Assembly: GCA_963697965.1 (NCBI GenBank) | Contig: OY969108.1 | Span: 2,046,001-2,110,000 of the forward strand | From: JAPLJC01 sp963697965 | GTDB taxonomy: Bacteria; Desulfobacterota; Desulfobaccia; Desulfobaccales; 0-14-0-80-60-11 | Direction: 5' to 3' | DNA: 64,000 nt | Shown here: piece by piece, positions 7,946 through 16,700 of the stretch | How the letters are laid out: each line of letters starts with the position of its first letter | How positions within the stretch are numbered: position 1 is the stretch's first letter | Translations under genes and position numbers: made by a program | The notes under the pieces: model-generated | Seen by the model: only the letters and a program-made list of their open reading frames with translations | What the model was told of the DNA's origin: nothing | The model's database searches: none

Positions 7946-9622
7946 ATGAGCGATCCCCAAAAATTAGAAGAAGTTAAGGCCGCTAAGGCCAAGTATGACG
8001 AGACCGTGGCCAAGGTGTTGACCAAGATTCCGGAGCGCCAGGCGGATTTTGTCAATACCTCCGGAATCCCCATCGCCCGGGTCTACACCCCTCTGGACAT
8101 GGCGGATTTCGACTACCTGCAGCAATTGGGGATGCCGGGCCAATACCCTTACACCCGGGCAGTGCAGCCCACCGCCTACCGGGGCCGCTATTGGACCATG
8201 AGGCAATACGCCGGCTTCGGCTCCGCCGAGGAGACCAACGAACGCTACCATTTCCTGCTGAAGTCTGGCCAGACCGGGCTCTCGGTGGCCTTCGACCTGC
8301 CCACCCAGATCGGCTATGACTCCGACGCCCCCCTGGCTCGGGGAGAGGTTGGCAAGGTGGGGGTTTCCATCGACTCGCTCCAGGACATGGAGCGCCTTTT
8401 TCAGGGCATTCCCCTGGACCAGGTGTCCACCTCCATGACCATCAATTCTCCCTGCGCCGTGCTGTTGGCCATGTACCTGGCTATGGCGGAAAAACAAAAG
8501 GTCGCCTTCGGCCAGTTGCGGGGGACGGTTCAGAATGACATCCTCAAGGAGTATTCCTCCCGGGGCACCTACATCTTCCCGCCCCGGCCCTCCATGCGGC
8601 TGATTACCGATATCTTCGCGTATTGCACCAAGGAAGTTCCCCAATGGAACACCATCAGCATCAGCGGCTACCATATCCGGGAGGCCGGCTCCACCGCGGT
8701 GCAGGAGATCGCCTTCACGCTGGCCAACGGCATCGCCTACGTGGAGGGGGCCATTAAGGCGGGCATGAAGGTGGACGAGTTCGGCCCGCGGCTGTCCTTC
8801 TTCTTCAACTCCCATCTCGATTTCCTGGAGGAAGTGGCCAAGTTCCGGGCCGCCCGGCGTCTGTGGGCCAAGATCATGAAGGAGCGTTTCGGGGCCAAGG
8901 ACCCCCGCTCCCTGATGCTGCGCTTCCACACCCAGACCGCCGGCTGCTCCCTGACGGCCCAGCAACCCTTGAACAATATCATGCGGGTGGCCTTCCAGGC
9001 CATGAGCGCCGTCCTGGGCGGCACTCAATCCCTGCACACCAACTCCTTCGACGAGGCCCTGGCCCTGCCCTCTGAAACTGCGGTGCAGGTGGCCCTACGC
9101 ACCCAACAGGTCATCGCCTACGAGACCGCGGTGAGCGACACCGTAGATCCGCTGGCCGGCTCCTACTATCTGGAGAACCTGACTGACGCCATCGAAGTCA
9201 AGGCTCAGGAATACATCGACCAGATTGACCGCATGGGGGGAGCCGTGGCCGCCATCGAGCAGGGGTTCGTGCAGCGGGAGATCGGCGCCAGCGCCTACCG
9301 CTACCAGCAGGAGATTGAAAAAGGCGAGCGGGTGGTGGTGGGACTGAACCGCTTCCAGGTGAAAGGCGAGGAGAAGATTCCCCTCCTCAAGGTGGCCCCG
9401 GAGATGGAGGATAGACAGAAGGCCCGCCTTAAGGAACTGAGGCAGAACCGGGATAACGCCGCAGTGACCCAGACCCTGGCCCAACTCAAGACTGCGGCCC
9501 AGGGCGCCGACAACCTCATGCCCCCCATCCTGAACGCGGTGAGGGCCCTGGCCACCCTCGGGGAAATTTGCAATACCCTGCGGGAGGTCTTCGGCGAATA
9601 CGAAGCCCCGGCCCTGGTCTAG
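7946..9622 (+). CDS. mutA: Methylmalonyl-CoA mutase, catalytic subunit
   Basis: A 558-residue TIM-barrel subunit of the B12-dependent enzyme that interconverts (R)-methylmalonyl-CoA and succinyl-CoA. It lacks the C-terminal cobalamin-binding domain, which is encoded separately at 9916. Substrate-site wording is YRGRYWTMRQYAGFGSAEETNERY (Tyr of the mutase pocket) and QNDILKEYSSRGTYI (Arg where isobutyryl-type mutases have Gln), favouring methylmalonyl-CoA; TAGCSLTAQQPLNNIMRV and GGTQSLHTNSFDEALALP complete the family signature. ATG 7946 follows GAGGTGG. The gene name for the large subunit varies (mutA/mcmA1). It probably works in propionate/succinate conversion. Confidence 0.95.
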   Translation: MSDPQKLEEVKAAKAKYDETVAKVLTKIPERQADFVNTSGIPIARVYTPLDMADFDYLQQLGMPGQYPYTRAVQPTAYRGRYWTMRQYAGFGSAEETNERYHFLLKSGQTGLSVAFDLPTQIGYDSDAPLARGEVGKVGVSIDSLQDMERLFQGIPLDQVSTSMTINSPCAVLLAMYLAMAEKQKVAFGQLRGTVQNDILKEYSSRGTYIFPPRPSMRLITDIFAYCTKEVPQWNTISISGYHIREAGSTAVQEIAFTLANGIAYVEGAIKAGMKVDEFGPRLSFFFNSHLDFLEEVAKFRAARRLWAKIMKERFGAKDPRSLMLRFHTQTAGCSLTAQQPLNNIMRVAFQAMSAVLGGTQSLHTNSFDEALALPSETAVQVALRTQQVIAYETAVSDTVDPLAGSYYLENLTDAIEVKAQEYIDQIDRMGGAVAAIEQGFVQREIGASAYRYQQEIEKGERVVVGLNRFQVKGEEKIPLLKVAPEMEDRQKARLKELRQNRDNAAVTQTLAQLKTAAQGADNLMPPILNAVRALATLGEICNTLREVFGEYEAPALV

Positions 9623-9629
9623 GACTTAG

Positions 9630-9657
9630 TTCAAGGTTCAAGGTTCAAGGTTCAAGG
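9630..9657. repeat. Heptad array TTCAAGG x4
   Basis: Four perfect TTCAAGG units start 7 bp after the mutase large-subunit stop and fade into degenerate TTCAAAG units up to about 9690. The reverse complement of the same unit is repeated at 9874-9894. Confidence 0.9.
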
Positions 9658-9778
9658 TTTGGCGTTCAAAGTTCAAAGTCTAGGCATTAAGATTTTGGTT
9701 CAGGTCTAAGGTTCACAGTTTCCGGTTCAGGATGCGAAGTCCCAGCGCCAAGGGCCAAGGATACTAACCTTGAACTGG

Positions 9779-9849
9779 AGACCTCTGCGAAAGTCCCCAT
9801 TTTTGTCATTCTGAGGGAGCGAAGCGACCGAAGAATCTCATAAATGACA
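9779..9849. repeat. Interspersed GTCATTCTGAG repeat
   Basis: GAGACCTCTGCGAAAGTCCCC..TTTTGTCATTCTGAGGGAGCGAAGCGAC..GAAGAATCTCATAAATGACA. The same units recur in inverted orientation at 23989-24051; shorter relatives lie at 3647, 12028 and 23942. Confidence 0.7.
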
Positions 9850-9873
9850 AAGTTGGTTTCCCCGGGGTCTTAA

Positions 9874-9894
9874 CCTTGAACCTTGAACCTTGAA
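9874..9894. repeat. Heptad array CCTTGAA x3 (inverse of 9630 array)
   Basis: Three perfect CCTTGAA units, the reverse complement of the TTCAAGG array at 9630. Together they could fold the mutA-mutB intercistronic RNA into a long stem just before the small-subunit gene. Confidence 0.85.
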
Positions 9895-9915
9895 CCAACC
9901 ATAAGGAGAGTTGAG

Positions 9916-10320
9916 ATGCCGGAAGAGAGAAAAATCAGGGTGCTGGCCGCCAAACCCGGATTGGACGGACATGACCGCGGAATCAAGGTGATCTGCGCCG
10001 CCTTGCGGGACGCCGGGATGGAGGTGATTTACACTGGCCTCCGCCAGACCCCGGAGCAGATCGTCGCGGCAGCCGTCCAGGAGGACGCCGACGTCATCGC
10101 CATGAGCGTCCTGTCCGGGGCCCACAACCATCTGTTTCCCCGGGTGATGGAACTGGTCAAAGAAAAGGGCATCCAAGACGTCCTGGTCATGGGGGGCGGC
10201 ATCATCCCCGATGAGGACATTCCCTCCCTGAAAGAGGTGGGGATCGCCGCGATCTTCACCCCGGGCACCAACACCAGCGACATCATCAATTTCATCCGGG
10301 AGCACGCCAGAAAAAATTAA
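9916..10320 (+). CDS. mutB: Methylmalonyl-CoA mutase, cobalamin-binding subunit
   Basis: A 134-residue B12-binding domain protein that pairs with the catalytic subunit at 7946. ATG 9916 is chosen because AAGGAGAG lies at 9903-9910; an upstream in-frame start at 9883 would add residues encoded by the CCTTGAA array. The Rossmann-like domain shows the base-off/His-on cobalamin signature DGHDRG (lower-axial His), then SVLSGAH and GGGIIP. Separate large and small subunits are common in Desulfobacterota and archaea. It is co-directional with mutA, but about 290 bp of repeats separate them. Gene naming varies (mutB/mcmA2). Confidence 0.93.
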   Translation: MPEERKIRVLAAKPGLDGHDRGIKVICAALRDAGMEVIYTGLRQTPEQIVAAAVQEDADVIAMSVLSGAHNHLFPRVMELVKEKGIQDVLVMGGGIIPDEDIPSLKEVGIAAIFTPGTNTSDIINFIREHARKN

Positions 10321-10357
10321 GCGCAAATCCTATTAGCTATCAGCGATTGAGAAACTC

Positions 10358-10732
10358 TTGAAAAAAAAGAAACGGGTCTTGGTGATAGGCCTGGATCCGA
10401 ATTTAGTCGATTTCAGCCACATTCCGGACCTCAATGCAGAGAAGGTAATGGCGGCACTTGAAGCTGACCAGGCAGAGTTAAATGCCTTGGGTTACGACGC
10501 TCAACTGTGCTTGACTGATCTGGGCAGGACGGCTGAATCTGTAGTTTTGCAGAAGCTTTCAGAGAGCATGTTCGATTGTATCTTGATTGGCGCCGGCATT
10601 CGTACCATCCCCACAAACTTTCTCTTGTTTGAGGAACTGATCAATGTGGTGCATCTAAACGCACCTAAAGCCAAAATCTGCTTCAATACCAAGCCCAGTG
10701 ATACGGCGGTAGCTATGCGTCGCTGGGTCTAG
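10358..10732 (+). CDS. Conserved protein of unknown function
   Basis: A 124-residue soluble protein starting at TTG 10358, the only plausible start before the conserved KRVLVIGLDPNLVDFS segment; there is no strong ribosome binding site. It alternates strands and helices in a Rossmann-like manner (VLVIGLDP, QLCLTDLG, DCILIGAGIRTIP, KICFNTKP), like a small alpha/beta family seen in many bacteria next to unrelated genes. It lies 37 bp after the cobalamin subunit and may be in its operon. Codons are less GC-rich than the mutase genes. No function is claimed. Confidence 0.75.
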   Translation: MKKKKRVLVIGLDPNLVDFSHIPDLNAEKVMAALEADQAELNALGYDAQLCLTDLGRTAESVVLQKLSESMFDCILIGAGIRTIPTNFLLFEELINVVHLNAPKAKICFNTKPSDTAVAMRRWV

Positions 10733-10820
10733 CTCTTCGCACCAGTGGCCGGCCTCCGGCCGCCGCCTAAAATCCCTTTGTTTTGTGCTGCGTAAATAAT
10801 CTCGCATTGAATCAAAAAAC

Positions 10821-10967
10821 CCAGGTTCCAAGAGTATTAAAGTCCACCTTTGGAAAAGGGGAATTTAGCGTGATTTCAATGGCTTATTTTAACCCCCCTG
10901 CCCCCTTTCTTCAAAGGGAGGGCAAAAAAACCGTAGTTTGAAAAGTTATAGCACTTATGAAGTATCA
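10821..10967. repeat. Interspersed element of about 150 bp, copy 1
   Basis: This non-coding stretch matches 24555-24705 in order: TTCC..GTATT..AGTCC, a CCTTTGGAAAAGG-like palindrome, a GATTTCA..GGTTATTTTAA block, C-rich DNA, then an AAAACCGT..TTTGAAA block and GCACTTATGAAG. A shorter relative is at 12090-12190. The 590-bp gap to 11326 contains this element, the sigma-54 promoter and the mini-ORF; no other gene is seen. Confidence 0.65.
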
Positions 10968-11099
10968 CCCTGGCCCTACCCCCCTAGGGCGGGCCGTGCC
11001 CGCCGCCTTGCTCTTCCCAATGCTAACTTGCCTTTAAGCAGCCTCAGCATTAAGAACTCAGAGTTTTGTTGCAACCGCTGGCTGCTATCCGACACTGTG

Positions 11100-11115
11100 T
11101 GGCACAACCATTGCA
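11100..11115 (+). promoter_or_regulatory. Sigma-54 (-24/-12) promoter
   Basis: TGGCACA-ACCA-TTGCA with GG at 11101-11102, exactly 10 nt, then GC at 11113-11114. It differs from the consensus TGGCACG-N4-TTGCA at one base. It points at the mini-ORF at 11240 and the exported protein at 11326. An NtrC-type activator is encoded at 39548; whether it acts here is unknown. Confidence 0.75.
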
Positions 11116-11149
11116 TGCTTATGAGTTATCGTCAGCCGCTAATTAGCCG

Positions 11150-11189
11150 CTTAGGCACTTTTGCCTAAGTATAAATAGGCACTTGTGCC
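11150..11189 (+). promoter_or_regulatory. Tandem hairpins in the sigma-54 leader
   Basis: CTTAGGCA/TGCCTAAG (8-bp perfect stem, CTTT loop, 11150-11169) is followed by GGCAC/GTGCC (11178-11189). No T-run follows, so these look like leader structures rather than a terminator. Confidence 0.5.
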
Positions 11190-11239
11190 AATTGCACAGG
11201 AAGATCGGTGAATCTATTATACAGTCAGAAGGAGCCCGT

Positions 11240-11290
11240 ATGTTCTGGGCAGGAAATCTGGAATTGACTCCCTCTGGTCTTTCTTCCTAA
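11240..11290 (+). CDS. 16-residue mini-ORF (possible leader peptide)
   Basis: ATG 11240 lies 6 bp after a near-perfect Shine-Dalgarno (AGAAGGAG, 11227-11234) and encodes MFWAGNLELTPSGLSS before TAA. It is between the sigma-54 promoter and the exported protein at 11326. The strong binding site is the only support; no repeated regulatory codon is present. Confidence 0.4.
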   Translation: MFWAGNLELTPSGLSS

Positions 11291-11325
11291 TGGGCAAGGC
11301 TGGATAATACTAAGGGTGGCGTCTT

Positions 11326-11622
11326 ATGAATACCCCGACACGTTTTTGCAGAATATCCCTGGCCGCGGCCATTTTGGCGCTGCTGACCTTTAATCCCCTG
11401 AGTTCGAAGGCCGAGCCGCGGCCAGACGCCTCGTCTGACCCACAGACCCAGGCCAGGCAAGTGGACCACCTCCGGGCCGCCAAAGTCGAGGACCAGGACC
11501 GCCAGGATAAAGATAGCCAAAGGTTTGTAGTACTCGAAGCGCTGATCTATGGCAGTCTCATGATCCAGTACCAGAGAATGGATGGTATTGCCGACCTCGA
11601 ATATCGGCCTGATAAAGATTAG
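11326..11622 (+). CDS. Small exported protein of unknown function
   Basis: A 98-residue protein with an N-terminal signal peptide (Arg at position 6, hydrophobic SLAAAILALLTF, likely cleavage after SSKA near residue 28). The mature part is very polar (QARQVDHLRAAKVEDQDRQDKDSQ), probably helical, with an ending of LIYGSLMIQYQRMDGIADLEY. No family is recognised. The ribosome binding site is weak (AAGGGTGG, about 9 bp upstream). It is the first sizeable gene after the sigma-54 promoter at 11100, so conditional expression is likely. Confidence 0.7.
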   Translation: MNTPTRFCRISLAAAILALLTFNPLSSKAEPRPDASSDPQTQARQVDHLRAAKVEDQDRQDKDSQRFVVLEALIYGSLMIQYQRMDGIADLEYRPDKD

Positions 11623-11644
11623 CGGCAGCCTCCAACCGTCTACC

Positions 11645-12007
11645 TCACTCCTGGATCCAGATCCAGGCTTCCGCCAGATATTCCCGCAAGAAGGTGCGCA
11701 CCTCCCCGGGCATGAAATGGGCGAATAACCTCAGCAGGACGTCGGCCCACAAGGGGGCTCCCACCAGCGCCAGCTTTTCAAAGTCGCCCCGGGTTTCCAG
11801 GCCCAGTTTGAGGTCCTCCCACCCCGCCGCCGGGGTCCAGCCCTGAAAATCCGGGGCCAGATGAAACAAGAGCCGCACCTTGCCGTGCTCCCGGATAACC
11901 GTGCTCAGGCAGGGAATGAAGACCTCCCGGTAATCCCGGGCACTGAGCCGCCCGCTCGCCCGCAGCCATAGAAGCGGGCCTTGGCTTTCCGGCATAACCT
12001 CGAGCAT
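11645..12007 (-). CDS. SpoIIAA/STAS-like protein
   Basis: A 120-residue protein read from ATG 12007, which has AGGAGG 6 bp upstream; a further upstream start would bury that site. The layout (LLWLRASGRLSARDYREVFIPCLSTVIREHGKVRLLFHL, then WEDLKLGLETRGDFEKLALVG and a C-terminal helix) matches the SpoIIAA-like fold (former DUF3478), structurally related to STAS and lipid-binding CRAL-TRIO proteins. The biological role of this family is unsettled. It is convergent with the small exported protein at 11326. Confidence 0.8.
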   Translation of the reverse strand: MLEVMPESQGPLLWLRASGRLSARDYREVFIPCLSTVIREHGKVRLLFHLAPDFQGWTPAAGWEDLKLGLETRGDFEKLALVGAPLWADVLLRLFAHFMPGEVRTFLREYLAEAWIWIQE

Positions 12008-12089
12008 AAGGACCCTCCTAAGTTTTTTTATCATCCTGAGCGAAGCGGTGTATATAGTCGGCTGTTCAGCAATTGATTATCCATTTAAA

Positions 12090-12190
12090 AGGACTGATTT
12101 TTAACCCCCCTTTGGAAAAGGGGGGCAGGGGGGATTTAGTATAATCTCTGGAAATCCCCCTAAAATCCCCCTTTTTCAAAGGGGGACTTA
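12090..12190. repeat. CCCCCTTTGGAAAAGGGGG-type interspersed repeat
   Basis: C-run/TTTGGAAAA/G-run palindromes at 12105-12125 and in inverse form at 12155-12187. They resemble parts of the elements at 10821 and 24555. The 475-bp gap from 12008 to 12482 otherwise shows no gene. Confidence 0.65.
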
Positions 12191-12482
12191 ACATACCAAA
12201 TCCAGTCACGCAGGTGGGTCTGCCCCTCACTCTGCCACCGGCGGTCAACTTATGTGGGGGAGCGCTTACACTATTCGAATAAACTAATGAGCCCGTGTCA
12301 GAAAGTCAATTAAACGCTCCAAGTCAGGCATCCCTCCCCATTTTTATCCCCTTCCCACGAGAGGGTGGCGCCGGGTGGCGCGCTCATTTTTTTGTTAATC
12401 TTACGTTAGCGTCCTCTCCATACCCGCCCGAGTACCTGAACGCCTTGATTTCTATGATTTCTATGTCTATAATTTTATATTA

Positions 12483-12674
12483 ATGTCCACGGAACCATCC
12501 ATGACCCCTGAGCAACTGAAGGCGAAAATCCGCCTCGCGGCTCCCCGGGGCAAAATTGCCTGCGCCGCGGCCTTCCGCCTGGCCGGGGAATTGTCCATTT
12601 CCCCTGAGGAAATGGGAAAGCTGCTGGATGAACTCGAAATTAAAATCAAGATGTGCCAGTTGGGTTGTTTTTAA
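12483..12674 (+). CDS. Small conserved helical protein upstream of a radical SAM gene
   Basis: A 63-residue protein with a winged-helix-like run (APRGKIACAAAFRLAGELSISPEEMGKLLDELEIKIKMCQLGCF). The C-terminal CQLGCF end is characteristic of a short family found beside molybdopterin or radical SAM genes in anaerobes. The ATG of the radical SAM gene is only 2 bp after this stop, so the two form one translation unit and probably one pathway. DNA binding is possible but unproven. Confidence 0.7.
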   Translation: MSTEPSMTPEQLKAKIRLAAPRGKIACAAAFRLAGELSISPEEMGKLLDELEIKIKMCQLGCF

Positions 12675-12676
12675 CG

Positions 12677-13609
12677 ATGTCCCGTTCCCATCTATTCGGA
12701 CCGGTGCCTTCCCGCCGCCTGGGGCGGTCGCTGGGGGTGGACTTGGTTCCCCGGAAAACCTGCCCCTTTGACTGCATCTATTGCGAGGTGGGGCCCACCA
12801 GCAACCAGACGGAAACCCGCCTCGATTACGGGGCCGAGGCCATAGTGGCGGAGCTGACCGCCTACCTGGAGGGCGGCGCTCCCGAGCTCGATTTCATCAC
12901 CCTGGCCGGCAGTGGCGAGCCTACCCTCAACCGGGGATTAGGAAGCATCATCCGGCGCCTGAAGGAGTTGACGGCCATCCCGGTGGCGGTGCTGACCAAC
13001 GGCGCCCTGCTCCACCTTCCGGAGGTGCGCCGCGAGCTTAAGTATGCGGACCTGGTGCTGCCATCCCTGGACGCGGCCCGGGAGCAGGCCTTTAAGTATG
13101 TCAATCGCCCCCTGCCCGGCTACCCTCTCAGCCGGCTGTTAGAGGGACTGGAAGCCTTCCGCCGTGAATATCCGGGCCGCATCTGGCTCGAAGTGCTGTT
13201 GCTTAAGGGCCTCAACGACTCTGAGGAGGATTTGGAGGCCCTGCGCTCTGCCTTGCGGACCCTGGCCCCGGACAAAGTGCAGCTTAACACCATGGTGCGC
13301 CCGGGGAGTAGCGGCCAGGCTCAGCCGCTAGCTTTCGAGGACCTGGCGGCCATCGCCTCAAGCCTTGCGGGCGAGGTGCAAGTGATCGCCTCTTACGAGG
13401 GCCCCGGCCAGGCGGCCGCGGCCGCGGATGACGCAACTCTGGTTGCGATGCTGGCCCGGCGTCCCATGACCGCCGCCGATCTGGCCGGGGTTCTGGGCCT
13501 GCCCCTGCCCCTGGTGCAAGGTCAGCTCCAGCGTCTGGAGCAAGCGGGCCAGATCTCTTGCAACTACTTTCATAACGAGGATTTTTACCAGGTCCCGACG
13601 CCGGGGTGA
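12677..13609 (+). CDS. Radical SAM protein (COG0731-like)
   Basis: A 310-residue enzyme starting at ATG 12677, 2 bp after the preceding gene. FGPVPSRRLGRSLGVDLVP is followed by the [4Fe-4S] motif CPFDCIYC (Cx3Cx2C) near residue 35, then the SAM-binding AGSGEPTLN strand and the usual barrel strands. The last 60 residues (MTAADLAGVLGLPLPLVQGQLQRLEQAGQI) form a winged helix. The family is annotated as wyosine-like radical SAM enzymes, but the bacterial substrate is not known. Its coupling to the 63-residue protein is the best clue to function. Confidence 0.88.
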   Translation: MSRSHLFGPVPSRRLGRSLGVDLVPRKTCPFDCIYCEVGPTSNQTETRLDYGAEAIVAELTAYLEGGAPELDFITLAGSGEPTLNRGLGSIIRRLKELTAIPVAVLTNGALLHLPEVRRELKYADLVLPSLDAAREQAFKYVNRPLPGYPLSRLLEGLEAFRREYPGRIWLEVLLLKGLNDSEEDLEALRSALRTLAPDKVQLNTMVRPGSSGQAQPLAFEDLAAIASSLAGEVQVIASYEGPGQAAAAADDATLVAMLARRPMTAADLAGVLGLPLPLVQGQLQRLEQAGQISCNYFHNEDFYQVPTPG

Positions 13610-13750
13610 GACAGAATTTCTGAGGAGCCCTAACTACCTCGATTTTCCTGGGCCTCCCGCGGAAGAGCTTAAGGTCAACCCGGCCTGAAGGACATTTGAT
13701 AGCAATAACCATTTCAAGAGCAACGATCCGCGCCTTCGGGGGATGCGAAT

Positions 13751-16700
13751 ATGGCTGATAGGTTCGATTTGGGAATGGACGTCGGTTCGGTTAGCCTCAA
13801 CGTGGTGGTGCTGGACGCCCAGGGGCAGGTGGTTCTGGAAGAGTACCGCCGCCACCTGGGGAATCCCTACAAGAGCGCCCTCGACCTTCTGGAATCCCTG
13901 GAAGACCGGTTTCCGGCCGAGCGCTGCCGCCTGGCGGCCTTCACCGGCATGGGCGGCAAGGGACTGGCCAAGACACTGGGCGGCTCCTTCGTCAACGAAG
14001 TCATCGCCCTCGGATGGGGGACCCACCATTTCCTGCCTGAGACCCGCACCATCATTGACATTGGCGGCGAGAGCGCCAAGATGGTTCTGGTAACCGATGT
14101 CAACGGCCACCTGGTGATCGAGGACTTCGCCATGAACACCATGTGCGCCGCGGGCACCGGCTCCTTTCTGGATCAGCAGGCCCATCGCCTGGGCTACAGC
14201 ATCGAGGAATTCAGCGAACTGGCCCTGAAGTCCACCACCCCGCCCCGAGTGGCCGGGCGCTGCAGCGTCTTTGCCAAGACGGACATGATTCACCTGCAGC
14301 AGGGGGCCACCCCGGACTTTGAGATCATCGCCGGCCTCTGCCGGGCCATGGGCCGCAATTTGAAAAGCAACATCGGCAAGGGCAAGACCATCACCCCACC
14401 GGTGGCCTTCCAGGGAGGAGTGGCCCACAACCTGGGAGTGCGCCAGGCCTTCCGCCAGGTCTTCGGCCTGGATGAAACCGGCCTCCTCATTCCGCCCCAC
14501 TTCTGCAGCCTGGGCGCGGTGGGCGCGGTCCTGGTGGCCCGGGACAACCCGCCGGCCCATTTCACCCTGGACCTTAGGGCCCTGCGCCGGCGCCTGGAGG
14601 AGGAATCCGAGTCGACCCGGCATCTGCCGCCCCTCTCACCGCCGCCGCTGTTGGGTCCGGAGCACTACCGGGTGGAGGAGATCCCGCCAGGCGAGGTGGC
14701 GGAAGGCTACCTGGGTGTTGACGTGGGCTCCATCAGCACCAACGTGGTGGTCATCGACCCCCAGGGCCGGGTCCTGGCCCGGGAGTACCTGATGACCGCG
14801 GGCCGGCCCCTGGAGGCGATCACCGAGGGTCTGCGCCTGGTAGGCGCCAGGATCGGAGACCGGGTGCGAATCCTGGGCGCGGCCACCACCGGCTCGGGCC
14901 GCTACCTCACCGGGGACTTCATCGGCGCTGACGTGGTGCGCAACGAAATCACCGCTCAGGCCACCGCGGCCGCGGCCATCGACCCGGAGGTGGACACCAT
15001 CTTCGAAATCGGCGGCCAGGACTCCAAATTCATCTCCCTGCGCCACGGCGCCATCGTCGATTTCATGATGAACAAGGTCTGCGCCGCGGGCACCGGTTCC
15101 TATCTGGAGGAACAGGCGGAGAAACTGGGCATCTCCATCCGGGAAGAGTTTGGCAACCTGGCCCTGGAATCTCAGAGCCCGGTGCGCATGGGGGAACGCT
15201 GCACCGTATTCATGGAATCGGACATCGTCCACCACCAGCAGCGAGGCGCCGCCAAGGAGGACCTGGTATCGGGCCTCTCCTACTCCATTGTGCAGAACTA
15301 CCTGAACAAGGTGGTCGAGGATCGCCCCATCGGCAAACGCATCTTCTACCAGGGGGCCACCGCGGCCAACCGCGGCATAGTGGCGGCCTTCCAGCAGGTC
15401 TGCGGCAAGCCCGTCGCCGTGCCGCCCCACCACGACGTCACCGGGGCCATCGGCGCGGCGCTGTTGGCCATGCGGGAGCGGGACTGGGAAACCTCCAAAT
15501 TCAAGGGCTTCGACCTGGCAGATCGGAAATATGTCATAACTTCCTTTGAGTGCAACGGCTGCCCCAACCACTGCGAGATTCGCCAGGTAAAGATCGAGGG
15601 GGAACAGCCCTTGTTCTACGGCAGCCGCTGCGAAAAATACGAAGTCGCCGCCACCAGCAAGAAGGTGGACCTGCCCGACCTGCTGGCAGAGCGGGAAGCC
15701 TGGCTCTACGGGACCGAGCCCCCGCCGGAAGGCAAGCGCGGCGCCATCGGCCTTCCCCGCACCATGGTCTTCCAGGAACTCATGCCGTTTTTCCGGGCCT
15801 TTTTCGAAGACCTGAACTTCACCGTGGTCTATTCCCAGAAGACCAACAAGTCAGTCATCAATGAGGGATTGGAGGCTCTGGCGGCGGAGCCCTGCTATCC
15901 GGTGAAGGTGGCGCACGGTCACCTCCTGGACCTTCTCAAGGCCGGGGTGAAGCGCATCTTCCTGCCCAGCGTCATCGACATGCCCCATCCGGACCCGGAG
16001 GTGCGGGCCGGGGTGGTCTGCCCCATGGCCCAGTCCCTGTGCTACACCGCTCCCAGCGCCATCGATTTTGCCTCCTACGGCGCCAAGGTTCTCACCCCGG
16101 TGCTCTATTTCGGCCGGGGCGAGAAACGGCTGCGCCAGGGACTGCGAAGTCTCGGGAAAGACTTGGGAGTCTCCTCCTTCGCGGTGAATCGGGCCATGAA
16201 AAAGGCTATTGCCGCCCAACAAGCCTACTATAACCATCTGAGCGCCCGGGGCCAGGAGATCCTGGAGTCGCTGCCGCCTGACGGCCGCCTCATGGTTCTC
16301 ATCGGCCGCCCCTATAACGCCTTCGACCCGGGAATGAACCTCAATCTGCACCGCAAGCTGCGGCAGTTGGGCGTCCTGGCCATGCCCATGGATTTCCTGC
16401 CGGTGGACCAGGTCCAGGACCTGGAGGAAATCAAGCCCATGTACTGGCGGTTCGGCCAAAAGATCCTGGGGGTTGCAGAACACATCCGCCAGGATCCGCG
16501 GCTTTACGGTATCTTTATCACCAACTTCGGCTGCGGCCCCGATTCCTTCATCCAGCACTTCTTCAAGGAGCGCATGCAGGGCAAGCCCTATCTGGAGATT
16601 GAAATCGACGAACACTCCTCCGACGTGGGGGCCATCACCCGCCTGGAGGCCTTTCTGGACAGTCTGAAGAACGTCAAGGTGGAGCCGGCTGTAAAAAAGC

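Noticed and set aside
10938..11168. 76-codon plus-strand ORF overlapping the sigma-54 promoter
   Set aside because: No ribosome binding site, and it runs through repeat DNA and the promoter/hairpin region.
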